Below are positions 17,285-25,335 of a stretch of DNA of 64,000 nucleotides, one piece after another. Numbering within the stretch: position 1 is the first letter of the stretch; each line of letters begins with the position of its first letter. The stretch comes from Anaerolineae bacterium. GTDB taxonomy: Bacteria > Chloroflexota > Anaerolineae > DRVO01. Location: NCBI GenBank assembly GCA_013178015.1, contig JABLXR010000016.1, positions 59,906 to 123,905 on the forward strand. Direction: 5' to 3'. The notes under the pieces were generated by a model. The model was not told the origin of the DNA and searched no databases. It was given only the letters and a program-made list of their open reading frames with translations. The translations under genes and the position numbers were made by a program.

Positions 17285-18042
17285 CGCATCGGCGGTCCGC
17301 ACGCGACGTCTTCGGCAACCGGGCCAGCTACTACACCACCAGCCCCGTCCACGTGGACCCCGCCAACCTGGCTGATTTGGTGGGCCTGGCCCACCCAAAG
17401 CCACACTGGTATGTCCTGGACGTAGCCACTGGGACCGGTCACACCGCCTTCGCCTTCGCTCCCCTGGTCAAGCTGGTCGTGGGCTTGGATCTCACCCCCG
17501 AGATGCTGGCCGAGGCAATGGAGCTGCGCCGCAGGAAGGGGCTCACCAACGTGCAGTTTTGCCAGGGCGATGCCCACGCCCTCCCCTGCTCCTCCGGTTC
17601 CCTGGATCTGATCACCTGCCGCCGCGCCGCCCACCACTTCGCCGACTTGCCCCTGGCCCTATCCGAGGCCCACCGCGCGCTACGGCCCGGTGGCCTGCTT
17701 CTGGTTCACGACCGCAGCGTGCCCGAGGATGACTTCGTGGACGCCACTATGAACCGGCTGGATCGTCTTCACGACCCCTCGCACGTCCGGGAGTACCGCC
17801 CCTCGGAGTGGGCCGCGAGCCTTGAGGGGGCCGGGTTCTCTCTGGAGCACCTGTCGCTTTCCTCCCAGCACCGGCCCGTCTCCTCGCTCACCGACAACGC
17901 CGGCCCGGCTGAGGTAGCCGAGATCCTCTCCCTGCTACAGGGGTTGACGGAGCCCGAGCGGTGGGCCCTCAACCTCACCGGGGCAGGCCCGGAGATGCGC
18001 ACCGACCACTGGTACGTCACCGCCCTGGCCCGCAGAGCCTGA
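17281..18042 (+). CDS. Class I SAM-dependent methyltransferase (UbiE-like)
   Basis: A 253-aa methyltransferase. Motif I is VLDVATGTGHTAFAFA (about residues 41-56), then LDLTPEML, FCQGDAHALPC and the post-motif LDLITCRRAAHHFAD. It ends the four-gene chain, with its ATG overlapping the GNAT stop (ATGA). A hairpin at 18072 follows. The domain order and SLDLITC pattern suit UbiE/COQ5-like small-molecule methyltransferases. Confidence 0.88.
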   Translation: MTHRRSARDVFGNRASYYTTSPVHVDPANLADLVGLAHPKPHWYVLDVATGTGHTAFAFAPLVKLVVGLDLTPEMLAEAMELRRRKGLTNVQFCQGDAHALPCSSGSLDLITCRRAAHHFADLPLALSEAHRALRPGGLLLVHDRSVPEDDFVDATMNRLDRLHDPSHVREYRPSEWAASLEGAGFSLEHLSLSSQHRPVSSLTDNAGPAEVAEILSLLQGLTEPERWALNLTGAGPEMRTDHWYVTALARRA

Positions 18043-18071
18043 TAGGCGTCCTCCCACCGGCAACCGAAAAC

Positions 18072-18094
18072 GGCCCACCGACACACGGTGGGCC
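18072..18094. terminator. Bidirectional stem-loop between convergent operons
   Basis: The 9-bp stem GGCCCACCG (18072-18080) and CGGTGGGCC (18086-18094) are separated by ACACA. The side towards the minus-strand inositol-phosphate synthase has TTTT just beyond the stem (AAAA at 18067-18070 on plus), so it best terminates that gene; it also follows the plus-strand methyltransferase stop. Confidence 0.65.
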
Positions 18095-18118
18095 ATCGGA
18101 TAGCCTATTGTCCCGGGC

Positions 18119-19321
18119 CTACTCGGCTTCCGAGCCCCCCGCGTCATCGTGGGCCGGCCGTGCCTTTCGCGACCCCTCGCGCGACTGCCCCCCGTTCGCG
18201 CCCGCGGTCGCCGTAGCTGTTGGCAGGACGATGGCTTCGTCCGGGGTCACCTGGTTGAGGATGTAGCGCTCCAACCTCTCGCGTGCCTCATCGTCTGTTA
18301 GCTGGGTGGGCGGGCTCTTCATGAAGTAGGCGCTCGGCGCCTCGAGAGCTCCGGCGATCCCCCGGTCCATCGCCAGCTTGCAGCAGCGCACCGCATCTAT
18401 GACCACGCCTGCCGAGTTGGGGCTGTCCCAGACCTCGAGCTTGACCTCCATGTTGAGAGGAGCCCCGCCGAATGTGGTGCCCTCGATCCGGATGTAGCAC
18501 CACTTGCGATCCTGCAGCCAGGGCACGTAGTCGCTCGGCCCCACGTGGATGTTCTCCGGGCCCAGGTCGTAGTCCAGCTGGCTGGTGACGGCGTTGGTCT
18601 TCGACTCCTTCTTGCTCTGCAGGCGTTCACGCTCCAGCATGTTGTAGAAATCGGTGTTGCCACCGAAGTTAAGCTGGTAGGTCCGCTCGATCTTGACCCC
18701 GCGCTCCCGAAACAGCCGGGTGAGCACTCGATGGGTTATGGTGGCTCCCACCTGGCTCTTGATGTCGTCGCCGATGACCGGGAGTCCGCGCTCATTGAAG
18801 CGCTTCTGCCAGTATCCCTCGCGGGCGATGAACACGGGAATACAGTTGACGAAGCCACAACCGGCGTCCAGGATCTGCTCGACGTACCACTTGGTGGCCA
18901 TCTCACTGCCGACTGGCAGGTAGGAGACCACCACGTCAGTCCCTGTGTCCTTGAGAATCCCCACAATGTCAGAGGTGGCGCCGGGCGCCTTCTGGATCTT
19001 CTCCTTCAGGTAGCGGCCCAGCCCGTCGTGCGTCATCCCCCGAGATACGGGCACTCCCATCCGGGGGACGTCGGCGAACCGCAGGGTGTTGTTGGGCTCG
19101 ACCCATATGGCTTCGGACAGGTCCTTGCCCACCTTGTTGGCGTCGATATCGAATGCGGCAGTGAACTCTATGTCCCTAACGTGATAGCCTCCCAGGTTTA
19201 CATGCATCAACCCGGGCACGAAGTCATTCTCGGAAGCATCGCGGTAGTAATGCACGCCTTGTACGAAGGCCGAGGCGCAGTTTCCCACGCCGATGATCCC
19301 TACGCGGACCTTGTCTGCCAC
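18119..19321 (-). CDS. ino1: Inositol-3-phosphate synthase (MIPS)
   Basis: The enzyme converts glucose-6-phosphate to inositol-3-phosphate with bound NAD, the first step to inositol lipids, mycothiol-like thiols or di-inositol phosphate solutes. The Rossmann NAD-binding start [38 protein letters not shown], the [15 protein letters not shown] catalytic segment and LQLNFGGN-type motif ([12 protein letters not shown]) are all typical of the prokaryotic 360-400 aa type. GTG 19321 has GGAGG 4 nt upstream. A ~25-residue Ala/Gly/Glu tail after residue 375 looks non-conserved. Confidence 0.93.
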   Translation of the reverse strand: MADKVRVGIIGVGNCASAFVQGVHYYRDASENDFVPGLMHVNLGGYHVRDIEFTAAFDIDANKVGKDLSEAIWVEPNNTLRFADVPRMGVPVSRGMTHDGLGRYLKEKIQKAPGATSDIVGILKDTGTDVVVSYLPVGSEMATKWYVEQILDAGCGFVNCIPVFIAREGYWQKRFNERGLPVIGDDIKSQVGATITHRVLTRLFRERGVKIERTYQLNFGGNTDFYNMLERERLQSKKESKTNAVTSQLDYDLGPENIHVGPSDYVPWLQDRKWCYIRIEGTTFGGAPLNMEVKLEVWDSPNSAGVVIDAVRCCKLAMDRGIAGALEAPSAYFMKSPPTQLTDDEARERLERYILNQVTPDEAIVLPTATATAGANGGQSREGSRKARPAHDDAGGSEAE

Positions 19322-19384
19322 ATTCCCTCCTTGACGATGGACGACCAGCCACGCCGGTCGGCCTCAGGCTGCAAAACGAGCGGC

Positions 19385-19413
19385 ATGATATCCCCGTGCC
19401 ACCAGAGAGTCAA
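19385..19413 (-). promoter_or_regulatory. Promoter for the inositol-phosphate synthase gene
   Basis: On the minus strand, -35 TTGACT (19413-19408), a 17-bp spacer and -10 TATCAT (19390-19385), with 5 and 4-5 consensus matches. The -10 is ~64 nt before the GTG. Confidence 0.55.
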
Positions 19414-19451
19414 ACACCCCGCCGCAGTACAGGTTGCACCAGCAACTCGCA

Positions 19452-19479
19452 TTGACACCGCTACCCCAGGCGCTACCAT
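19452..19479 (+). promoter_or_regulatory. Promoter for the degenerate receiver gene
   Basis: A perfect -35 TTGACA (19452-19457), 16-bp spacer and TACCAT (19474-19479), ending 29 nt before the GTG at 19509. It is divergent from the inositol-phosphate synthase promoter, about 40 bp away. Confidence 0.55.
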
Positions 19480-19508
19480 GGCGGCGATCCCATCTGCGGT
19501 GCTGACAG

Positions 19509-19928
19509 GTGGCAGAAGACCAACCGCTCATACTAATGGTTAGCCCTGAGGAAGAAGCCCTTCGACCGGTGCGGGCGGCGCTTGAGGACCGCGGCTACGC
19601 TATCCACCGCGTCCCGGACCTGCAGAGTGCCCTCAACGTGCTTGCGTCTGTCCCCGTCCGCGCCACGATGACACACATGGCCACAACCCACCCAGATGCT
19701 CCGGAGGCTGTGCGCATCCTGCGCCAGGCCTATCCCGACGTACCTCACCTGATCCTGGTGGACCCCGCTGCTGAGGCGGATGCCCTCTCCCGGGTGCGCC
19801 CGGGCGGCCCGCAGATCATTCGGGCCCTGCCAGACGACGAGGGGAAGTGGTTGGCGCCTCTAGAGGGCGCTCTGGCCGCCCGAGAGCGAGCGCGACGGCG
19901 CGACCGCCTGCGAGGTTCCATACCCTAG
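19509..19928 (+). CDS. Degenerate response-regulator receiver-like protein
   Basis: A 139-residue protein that starts LILMVSPEEEALRPVRAALEDRGYAIHRVPDL, the alternating beta-alpha pattern of CheY-like receivers. The phosphoacceptor Asp expected at the end of strand 3 is absent (RATMTHMATTHPDAP), and the KP-type lysine of strand 5 (QIIRALPDD) is also missing. So this looks like a pseudo-receiver, probably a protein-interaction module. An in-frame ATG at 19536 is a second possible start. It overlaps the next, convergent gene by 4 bp. Confidence 0.55.
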   Translation: MAEDQPLILMVSPEEEALRPVRAALEDRGYAIHRVPDLQSALNVLASVPVRATMTHMATTHPDAPEAVRILRQAYPDVPHLILVDPAAEADALSRVRPGGPQIIRALPDDEGKWLAPLEGALAARERARRRDRLRGSIP

Positions 19929-20599
19929 GCAGAGCCCCTCAGGAACAGCAGGGCATCCTCGAGGGCGGCCAGAGCCGGGGCCTCCAGCACGCTGAGCGCC
20001 ATCGCCGCCCGCACGTACCGTTCTGCGTCTGGGCGGCGCAGAAACTCGGCCACGTCGGTGGCCAGGGCATTGGAGGGCAGTTCGGCCGGCGGTTGCGGCC
20101 GCTTGCGACCTTCGTCCGCCTTCTCCGTTCCCAGAACGGTCTCCGGACGGCACCTGTAGAGCCAGGCCAGGAGCTCCAGCTGCGCCAGGTCGAGTTCCGC
20201 CTGCCCCAACTCCACCCCTCGGAGCCATCCCTCCGATAGCCCGGCTTGCTCCGCCGCCTCTGCCCTCGACAAGCCTCGCTCCTGGCGTCGCTCCGCCAGG
20301 GCAGCACCCAGCAGCTTGCGCCGTATTCGCAGCATCGGCCCGTCCAGGGGGCGGCCGCCCGGCTCAGCCTGTATGGCGTAGGCATCGGCCGGCAGCACTC
20401 CGAGGTAGTGACAAAGCCGCCAGAGGTCGCCCACCTGGAGTGGCTCGGCCCCTAGCTCGCGGTCCAGCACCTCTTCGGCACTCAGGCCAAGAGCCTGTCC
20501 CGTTTCCTCCAGGCTCAGATCGAACCGCTCCCGCAAGGCCCGCAGGCGCAGCCCGGCCATTTTATGCCGCACCCTCATTGCCCTCCCGGCACCTCCCAT
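19925..20599 (-). CDS. Two-HTH (XRE-like) DNA-binding protein
   Basis: A 224-residue protein with two helix-turn-helix segments of XRE type: LSLEETGQALGLSAEEVLDREL near residues 28-49, and LSRAEAAEQAGLSEGWLRGVELG near 109-131, each followed by an LAWLY/LCHYLG-type helix. A Lys/Arg-Pro linker and an acidic C-terminal helix domain follow. I chose the first ATG (20599) because GGAGG lies 5 nt upstream; an ATG at 20578 has a closer one. It is probably a transcription regulator, target unknown. Confidence 0.65.
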   Translation of the reverse strand: MGGAGRAMRVRHKMAGLRLRALRERFDLSLEETGQALGLSAEEVLDRELGAEPLQVGDLWRLCHYLGVLPADAYAIQAEPGGRPLDGPMLRIRRKLLGAALAERRQERGLSRAEAAEQAGLSEGWLRGVELGQAELDLAQLELLAWLYRCRPETVLGTEKADEGRKRPQPPAELPSNALATDVAEFLRRPDAERYVRAAMALSVLEAPALAALEDALLFLRGSA

Positions 20600-20624
20600 A
20601 CCACCCTCCGTCTGCGGCGCGTCC

Positions 20625-21122
20625 TCAGGGCCTCAGGTCGTGGATGCTTGCTTGCCCGCTCTCGGTGTCGTACAGCCCATAGGTGGACCGGCCCAGCCTC
20701 CCCATCACCTCCCCCGGGTTTAGCCCCACGCACTCGCCCCGGCGCACCAACTCCGATCGGTGAGAGTGTCCGTAGAACACCGCGGCGAAGGCCCCTGAAG
20801 CAGTCAGCCGCCTGCCGATGTCCTCGTAGTGAGTGACCGCCACCAGCCGTCCATCCAGGCTGAGCTCAGCATAGACGCCGTGCAGCGTCACGTGCTCGTG
20901 CCGGGCGGCCACGCGAGAGAGCAAGAACTGGTCTCCGTCGTTGTTGCCGAAGACCACGTGTACCGGCCCGCTGAACCCCTCGGCCATGGACTGCAGGCTG
21001 AAGGGGGCGCACAGGTCGCCGCACACCACCAGAGCCCGGGCCCCATCTTCGCGGATGTTGTCCAGCACCCCAGCCAACTTCCAGATGTTGTCGTGAACGT
21101 CCGAGATAACCGCCACCCTCAT
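20625..21122 (-). CDS. YfcE/MJ0936-type metallophosphoesterase
   Basis: A 165-aa calcineurin-like phosphodiesterase. All metal motifs are present: VISDVHDN (residues 5-12), VVCGDLC, VFGNNDGD and YGHSHRSE. This short family hydrolyses phosphodiesters with two metals (Mn/Ni). It lies 22 bp downstream of proS and could be co-transcribed with it. Confidence 0.88.
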   Translation of the reverse strand: MRVAVISDVHDNIWKLAGVLDNIREDGARALVVCGDLCAPFSLQSMAEGFSGPVHVVFGNNDGDQFLLSRVAARHEHVTLHGVYAELSLDGRLVAVTHYEDIGRRLTASGAFAAVFYGHSHRSELVRRGECVGLNPGEVMGRLGRSTYGLYDTESGQASIHDLRP

Positions 21123-21144
21123 ATCATGTCCTCCCGCGATGGCG

Positions 21145-22860
21145 CTATCGCGTCCCCGGCCAGGTCTGCAACGCCTCCTCGACGGCGGTCTCCAACTCCT
21201 GCAGAGGGACCACCTTCGCCTCGGTACCCCAGCGCGCCTTGATCTCCACCCCGCCGGCTCTCAGGCTCCGCGAGCTCACAGTGACCCGCACCGGAAAGCC
21301 GAGCAGGTCGGCGTCGTTGAACTTCACTCCGGCGCTGGGCTCGGTCCGATCGTCGAGCAGAGCATCCCATCGAGTCCTGACCCGGCGGTAGACGTCCTCA
21401 GCAGCCTCGGACACCTCCTCCCGGTCGAGGTTGAGCCCCACCACATGCACCTGACAGGGCGCGATGGATGGCGGCCAGATGATCCCTTTGTCGTCGTGGT
21501 GCTGTTCAATGGCAGCCGCCAATAGCCGCCCGATGCCAATGCCGTAGCACCCCATGACGATGGGCCTCTCTCGCCCCTCAGCATCCAAGTACGTGGCGCC
21601 CATGGCCTCGCTGTACTTGGTGCCCAGCTTGAAGATGTGTCCCAGCTCGATGCCTCTCTGATCGGCCAACAGGCTCCCGCAGGTGCTGCAGACGTCGCCG
21701 TGCCGCGCCAGGGCAATGTCGGCCACCAGGTCCGCCTGGAAGTCCCTGGGGTAGTTGACGTTGCGGAGGTGGTAGCCCTCCCGGTTGGCTCCCGCGACCA
21801 GGTTGGCTGCCTGCGCCACCGAGTCGTCCACCACTACCCGGACGCCATTCACGCCGATGGGAGAGGCGTAGCCGGGCACGATCCCGGCAGCTATGAGCTC
21901 CTCGTCGGTAGCGGGCCGCAGAGTCGTGGCTCGCAGCACGTTGGCCAGCTTCACCTCGTTGACGTCCAGGTCACCTCGGATCACGGCGAAGACGATCCTG
22001 CCGTCCTGATCCACGTAGAACACTGCCTTGGCCGTGCGGCTGGTGGGCACTCCCAGGAAGTCTGCCACTTGCTGGATGGTCTTCATGCCGGGAGTGGCCA
22101 CCTCCTCCAGCGATTGTGCCTCCTCGCCATCGGAGGTGCCCTTATCGAAACGGGCGGCCTCGGCATTGGCGGCGTAGCCACAGTTCTCGCAGTGTATGAG
22201 AGTGTCCTCGCCCGCCTCGCTCAGGACCATGAACTCGTGCGAAGCAGTGCCACCCATCATACCCGGGTCCGCTTCCACCAACACCGCGTCCAGCCCGCAG
22301 CGTCGGAAAGCATTCTCATATGCCTGACGCACCTGGGGATAGTAGCGGTCCAGGTCTTCGAAGTCGGCATGGGCACTGTACCCGTCCTTCATGGTGAACT
22401 CGCGGACCCGCACCAGGCCACCCCGCGGCCTGGGCTCGTCACGGAATTTCACCTGAAACTGGTAGATCATCATGGGAAGCTGGCGATACGATGACACTTC
22501 CCGGCGCAGCAGGTCGGTCACCGGCTCCTCGTGGGTCATGGCCAGCACCATGTCCCGTCCGGCTCGATCCTCGAAGCGCACCAACTCCGGCCCCACGCTG
22601 TACCACCGCCCGCTCTCCTTCCACAGCTCGGCCGGGTGCACCACCGGCAGGAGCAGCTCTTGTCCTCCGATGGCGTTCATCTCCTGCCGTATGATCTCCT
22701 CGATCTTGCGCATGGCCCGATACGCCAGGGGAAGGTAGCAGTAGATGCCGGCGCTAATGGCACGGATGAGCCCCGCCCGCACCAGGAGCCGATGACTGAC
22801 CAGCTCAGCGTCAGCAGGGTCCTGCCGCAGCGTGGTTCCGAACAGGTGACTCATTCTCAT
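21145..22860 (-). CDS. proS: Prolyl-tRNA synthetase
   Basis: A class II synthetase of the bacterial type (571 aa) with editing INS domain. Motif 1 is YLPLAYRAMRKIEEIIRQEMN, motif 2 FRDEPRPRGGLVRVREFTMKD, and motif 3 GCYGIGIGRLLAAAIEQ near residue 440. The inserted editing domain is about residues 250-380 (the VFYVDQDGRIVFAVIRGD region), and an anticodon-binding domain closes the protein. Start and length fit the family. There is no T-box-like structure visible in the short upstream gap. Confidence 0.97.
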   Translation of the reverse strand: MRMSHLFGTTLRQDPADAELVSHRLLVRAGLIRAISAGIYCYLPLAYRAMRKIEEIIRQEMNAIGGQELLLPVVHPAELWKESGRWYSVGPELVRFEDRAGRDMVLAMTHEEPVTDLLRREVSSYRQLPMMIYQFQVKFRDEPRPRGGLVRVREFTMKDGYSAHADFEDLDRYYPQVRQAYENAFRRCGLDAVLVEADPGMMGGTASHEFMVLSEAGEDTLIHCENCGYAANAEAARFDKGTSDGEEAQSLEEVATPGMKTIQQVADFLGVPTSRTAKAVFYVDQDGRIVFAVIRGDLDVNEVKLANVLRATTLRPATDEELIAAGIVPGYASPIGVNGVRVVVDDSVAQAANLVAGANREGYHLRNVNYPRDFQADLVADIALARHGDVCSTCGSLLADQRGIELGHIFKLGTKYSEAMGATYLDAEGRERPIVMGCYGIGIGRLLAAAIEQHHDDKGIIWPPSIAPCQVHVVGLNLDREEVSEAAEDVYRRVRTRWDALLDDRTEPSAGVKFNDADLLGFPVRVTVSSRSLRAGGVEIKARWGTEAKVVPLQELETAVEEALQTWPGTR

Positions 22861-22882
22861 CGCGACACCCTACACTTTGGGA

Positions 22883-22969
22883 GTGGCTAGTGGATAGCCG
22901 ACAGTGGACAGGAGCTCGCACTAGTGCAGGTGCCGTCTCGCTGGCCACGGTCCACTATCCACTGGCCAC
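22883..22969. repeat. Imperfect inverted repeat between proS and the MBL gene
   Basis: Arm GTGGCTAGTGGATAG (22883-22897) matches CTATCCACTGGCCAC (22955-22969) at 14 of 15 positions, with a second inner pair GTGGAC/GTCCAC. The gap is 57 bp. It overlaps the MBL promoter's -35 box. Confidence 0.5.
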
Positions 22970-22991
22970 CATTCACCATCTCTCGTATAAT
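22963..22991 (+). promoter_or_regulatory. Promoter for the MBL-fold hydrolase
   Basis: -35 TGGCCA (22963-22968) and a perfect -10 TATAAT (22986-22991) with a 17-bp spacer. The TSS would be ~50 nt before ATG 23048. Confidence 0.5.
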
Positions 22992-23047
22992 CGGCGTCAT
23001 CCAGGAGGCTGCCGCTGCAACCTCAGCCGGGAGGCCCCGCCCGTCCC

Positions 23048-23728
23048 ATGATCGAAACCCTGTCACTGGGCCCGCTGGAGACCAACTGCTACGTCTACGG
23101 CTCCGAAGGGGAAGGCATGGTCGTTGACGCCGCCGGCGGGCCCGAGCCTATCCTGGAGGCCGCCCAGAGGCTGCACCTGAGGCTTCTCTACCTGGTCAAC
23201 ACTCACGGGCATTTCGACCACATCGGCGGGCTGGCATCCCTGGCCACAGCCACGGACGCCACCGTGCTCATCCACCCCGACGACCTGACCCTCCTCCTGG
23301 GAGGCGGCCTGGTGCCCGAAGGCACTCCCACTGACGAGCTGCCTCCTGACTTCCCCATCTGGATGGCCGAACCGATCCAGCTGCCCAGACCCCCAAAGAC
23401 CATCGTCCACGGAGATCGCCTCCGGGTCGGGCGGACAACGTTCCGAGTCATCCACACGCCCGGCCATACCCCCGGCAGCATCTGCTTGTACGACCCCGAG
23501 GAGGAGATCCTCTTCAGCGGCGACACGCTCTTCCGGCTGGGCGTGGGGAGGGCCGACCTCCCGGGCGGCGACGGACGCACCCTCCTGCGCTCCATCAAGG
23601 AGCGCCTCTTCGTCCTGCCCGACACCACCCGCGTCTACCCTGGGCACGGCCCCGGCACCCTCATCGGACTGGAGAAGGCTCGCAATCCCTTCGTGAGACC
23701 GGAGGGCTGGGCGCCCGGCTTAGCGTAG
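23048..23728 (+). CDS. MBL-fold metallo-hydrolase (glyoxalase II-like)
   Basis: A 226-aa metallo-beta-lactamase fold protein of the YcbL/GloB-like group. The zinc-binding THGHFDH motif is at residues 52-58, followed by HTPGHTPGS, SGDTLF and the GHGPGT end motif. These enzymes hydrolyse hydroxyacylthioesters or related compounds; a specific substrate cannot be read from sequence. The ATG has GGGAGG about 13 nt upstream. It overlaps the convergent gene at 23720 by 9 bp. Confidence 0.88.
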   Translation: MIETLSLGPLETNCYVYGSEGEGMVVDAAGGPEPILEAAQRLHLRLLYLVNTHGHFDHIGGLASLATATDATVLIHPDDLTLLLGGGLVPEGTPTDELPPDFPIWMAEPIQLPRPPKTIVHGDRLRVGRTTFRVIHTPGHTPGSICLYDPEEEILFSGDTLFRLGVGRADLPGGDGRTLLRSIKERLFVLPDTTRVYPGHGPGTLIGLEKARNPFVRPEGWAPGLA

Positions 23729-24526
23729 CAGCTCCGGTGGCCCGTACCATCGCGCCAGCTCCTCGAGCCCGACCGAGCCGGTCAAGCAGCGCGCCAACTC
23801 CTCACCCGGACCACCAGCAGCGTAGGCGATCCACACGCCCACCATCAACGGGTAGTCGCCTTCCCGCACTCGCTGCGGCTCCGGCCGCCGCCCCTCCAAC
23901 GTCAGAGCACGCACCCCCTCGCGGAGGTTGCTGGCCGGCACATAGCCGATGGCGCCGGGCGTAGAGGCCACGTAGTCTAGCACGGCGCCGTCGCTCGCCG
24001 CAACGACCGTGCTGCTGGAGAGGCCGCCGCCTTCCAGCACCACTTCCTCCAGAATCTGGCGCGCGCCCGATCCTTCCTCCCGGCTGATCAGGCGTACTGC
24101 TCCTAAGGACTGCCCCAAGCTCCACCAATCGGACACTTCGCCGCTGAAAAGTCGACGGATCGTCTCCTTGTCCAGCGGCCCAATCTGGTTGCTGGGGTGC
24201 ACGATGAACGCTAACGCGTCCGCCCCGATCGCCACTACTATGGCCTCCCCCACAGTAGGGCGAGGCCCCCAGGTGAGAGCCGCCTGCACGTAACCCAGCT
24301 CCAGGCTCTCCAGTGCAGCATCATCCGAGTACAGTCCCGCCACTTCCTCGGCCGGCAGACACCAGGCCAGGTCGCCGATGGCACCTTCCATGTGCACCGA
24401 TACCGCCACCCGGCCCTCTGCTGCCCGCGCCGCCTCGCCGGCCACACGTCCTGGGGCGGAGCATCCTCCGGCAGTGGCCGCCGTCAGCAGCAGCACCGCC
24501 GAGGCACCCAGTCGCAGCAGCCCCAT
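23720..24526 (-). CDS. PstS/PBP-like phosphate-type substrate-binding lipoprotein
   Basis: A 268-aa periplasmic binding-protein-like lipoprotein. A signal peptide of about 20 hydrophobic residues ends at TAGGC with Cys22. The mature part has PstS-like features: SNQIGPLDKETIRRLFSGEVSDWW (the LT/GKLx interaction segment), SREEGSGARQILEE (the phosphate-binding Ser/Arg loop) and ASTPGAIGYVPAS. No pst permease or ATPase genes are in the window. The ATG overlaps the upstream uppP stop (TGATG), so I prefer it over an in-frame start at 24556. Confidence 0.75.
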   Translation of the reverse strand: MGLLRLGASAVLLLTAATAGGCSAPGRVAGEAARAAEGRVAVSVHMEGAIGDLAWCLPAEEVAGLYSDDAALESLELGYVQAALTWGPRPTVGEAIVVAIGADALAFIVHPSNQIGPLDKETIRRLFSGEVSDWWSLGQSLGAVRLISREEGSGARQILEEVVLEGGGLSSSTVVAASDGAVLDYVASTPGAIGYVPASNLREGVRALTLEGRRPEPQRVREGDYPLMVGVWIAYAAGGPGEELARCLTGSVGLEELARWYGPPELLR

Positions 24527-25335
24527 CAGCCTCGGACGAGGACGATGGCCAGACATAGCCCACCGAAGGCCCAGCAGTAGCAGGCGAAGGCCAGCAGACT
24601 CCGCTGGCGCAAATACCGTATGAGCGCGCCGATGGCCACGAACCCGGTGGCGGCCGCCGTCAACCCCCCGACTAGCCCCAACAGAAGGCTGGGCAAGTCG
24701 CCGGCCAGGGTCACCTGTGCCACTTCCAGCAAGCCAGCCCCGGCGATGATGGGAGTGGCCAGCAGGAAGCTGAAACGGGCCGCCTCCGCCCGATTGATCC
24801 CCCGGCCCAAGCCGGCGGCGATGGTAGCGCCTGACCGGGAGATGCCGGGAGCTATGGCCAGAGCCTGCGCCAGCCCCACCATCACTGCGTCCGGCAGTGA
24901 AGCCTGTTCCGCCGCCTTGCGCTCGCGGCTCAGGCGTTCGGCCAGGGCCAGGAACCCGCCGGTTACCAGCAGCAATACCGACACCAGCAAGGGGCTGGAG
25001 AACATGGCCTCGAACCAGTCCTCCAGCAACACGCCGGCGAGGGCAGCGGGGATGGTGCCGGCGATGACCAGCCAGGCCAGCCTGCCGTACGGATCGGCTA
25101 CTTGGCGATAACGCAGGGTCCTCACCCAGGCCCTAGCCATGACCCACAGGTCCTGGCGGAAGTACGCGAGAACCGCCGCCAGCGTACCCATGTGCACGGC
25201 GGCGCCGAAGAACAAGCTGTTGGCCTCCCACCCCAGCAACCATGGCACCAGAACCAGGTGCCCAGAACTGCTAATGGGAAGAAACTCGGTCGCCCCCTGG
25301 AGCGCCCCCAGAACTGCCGCCTGCCAGATGGTCAT
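24526..25335 (-). CDS. uppP: Undecaprenyl-diphosphatase (UppP/BacA)
   Basis: An integral-membrane phosphatase that recycles the C55 carrier of cell-wall synthesis. Both catalytic motifs are visible: [20 protein letters not shown] at the N-terminus (Glu17) and [16 protein letters not shown] near residue 165. The 269 aa and about 7-8 TM segments match the family. The ATG shares a 4-nt ATGA overlap with the upstream tgt stop; its own stop overlaps the next gene. Confidence 0.95.
   Translation of the reverse strand: MTIWQAAVLGALQGATEFLPISSSGHLVLVPWLLGWEANSLFFGAAVHMGTLAAVLAYFRQDLWVMARAWVRTLRYRQVADPYGRLAWLVIAGTIPAALAGVLLEDWFEAMFSSPLLVSVLLLVTGGFLALAERLSRERKAAEQASLPDAVMVGLAQALAIAPGISRSGATIAAGLGRGINRAEAARFSFLLATPIIAGAGLLEVAQVTLAGDLPSLLLGLVGGLTAAATGFVAIGALIRYLRQRSLLAFACYCWAFGGLCLAIVLVRG

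Noticed and set aside
22861-23047. T-box leader upstream of proS
   Set aside because: The gap is taken up by the inverted repeat and the MBL promoter; no T-box sequence or proline specifier stem was found.
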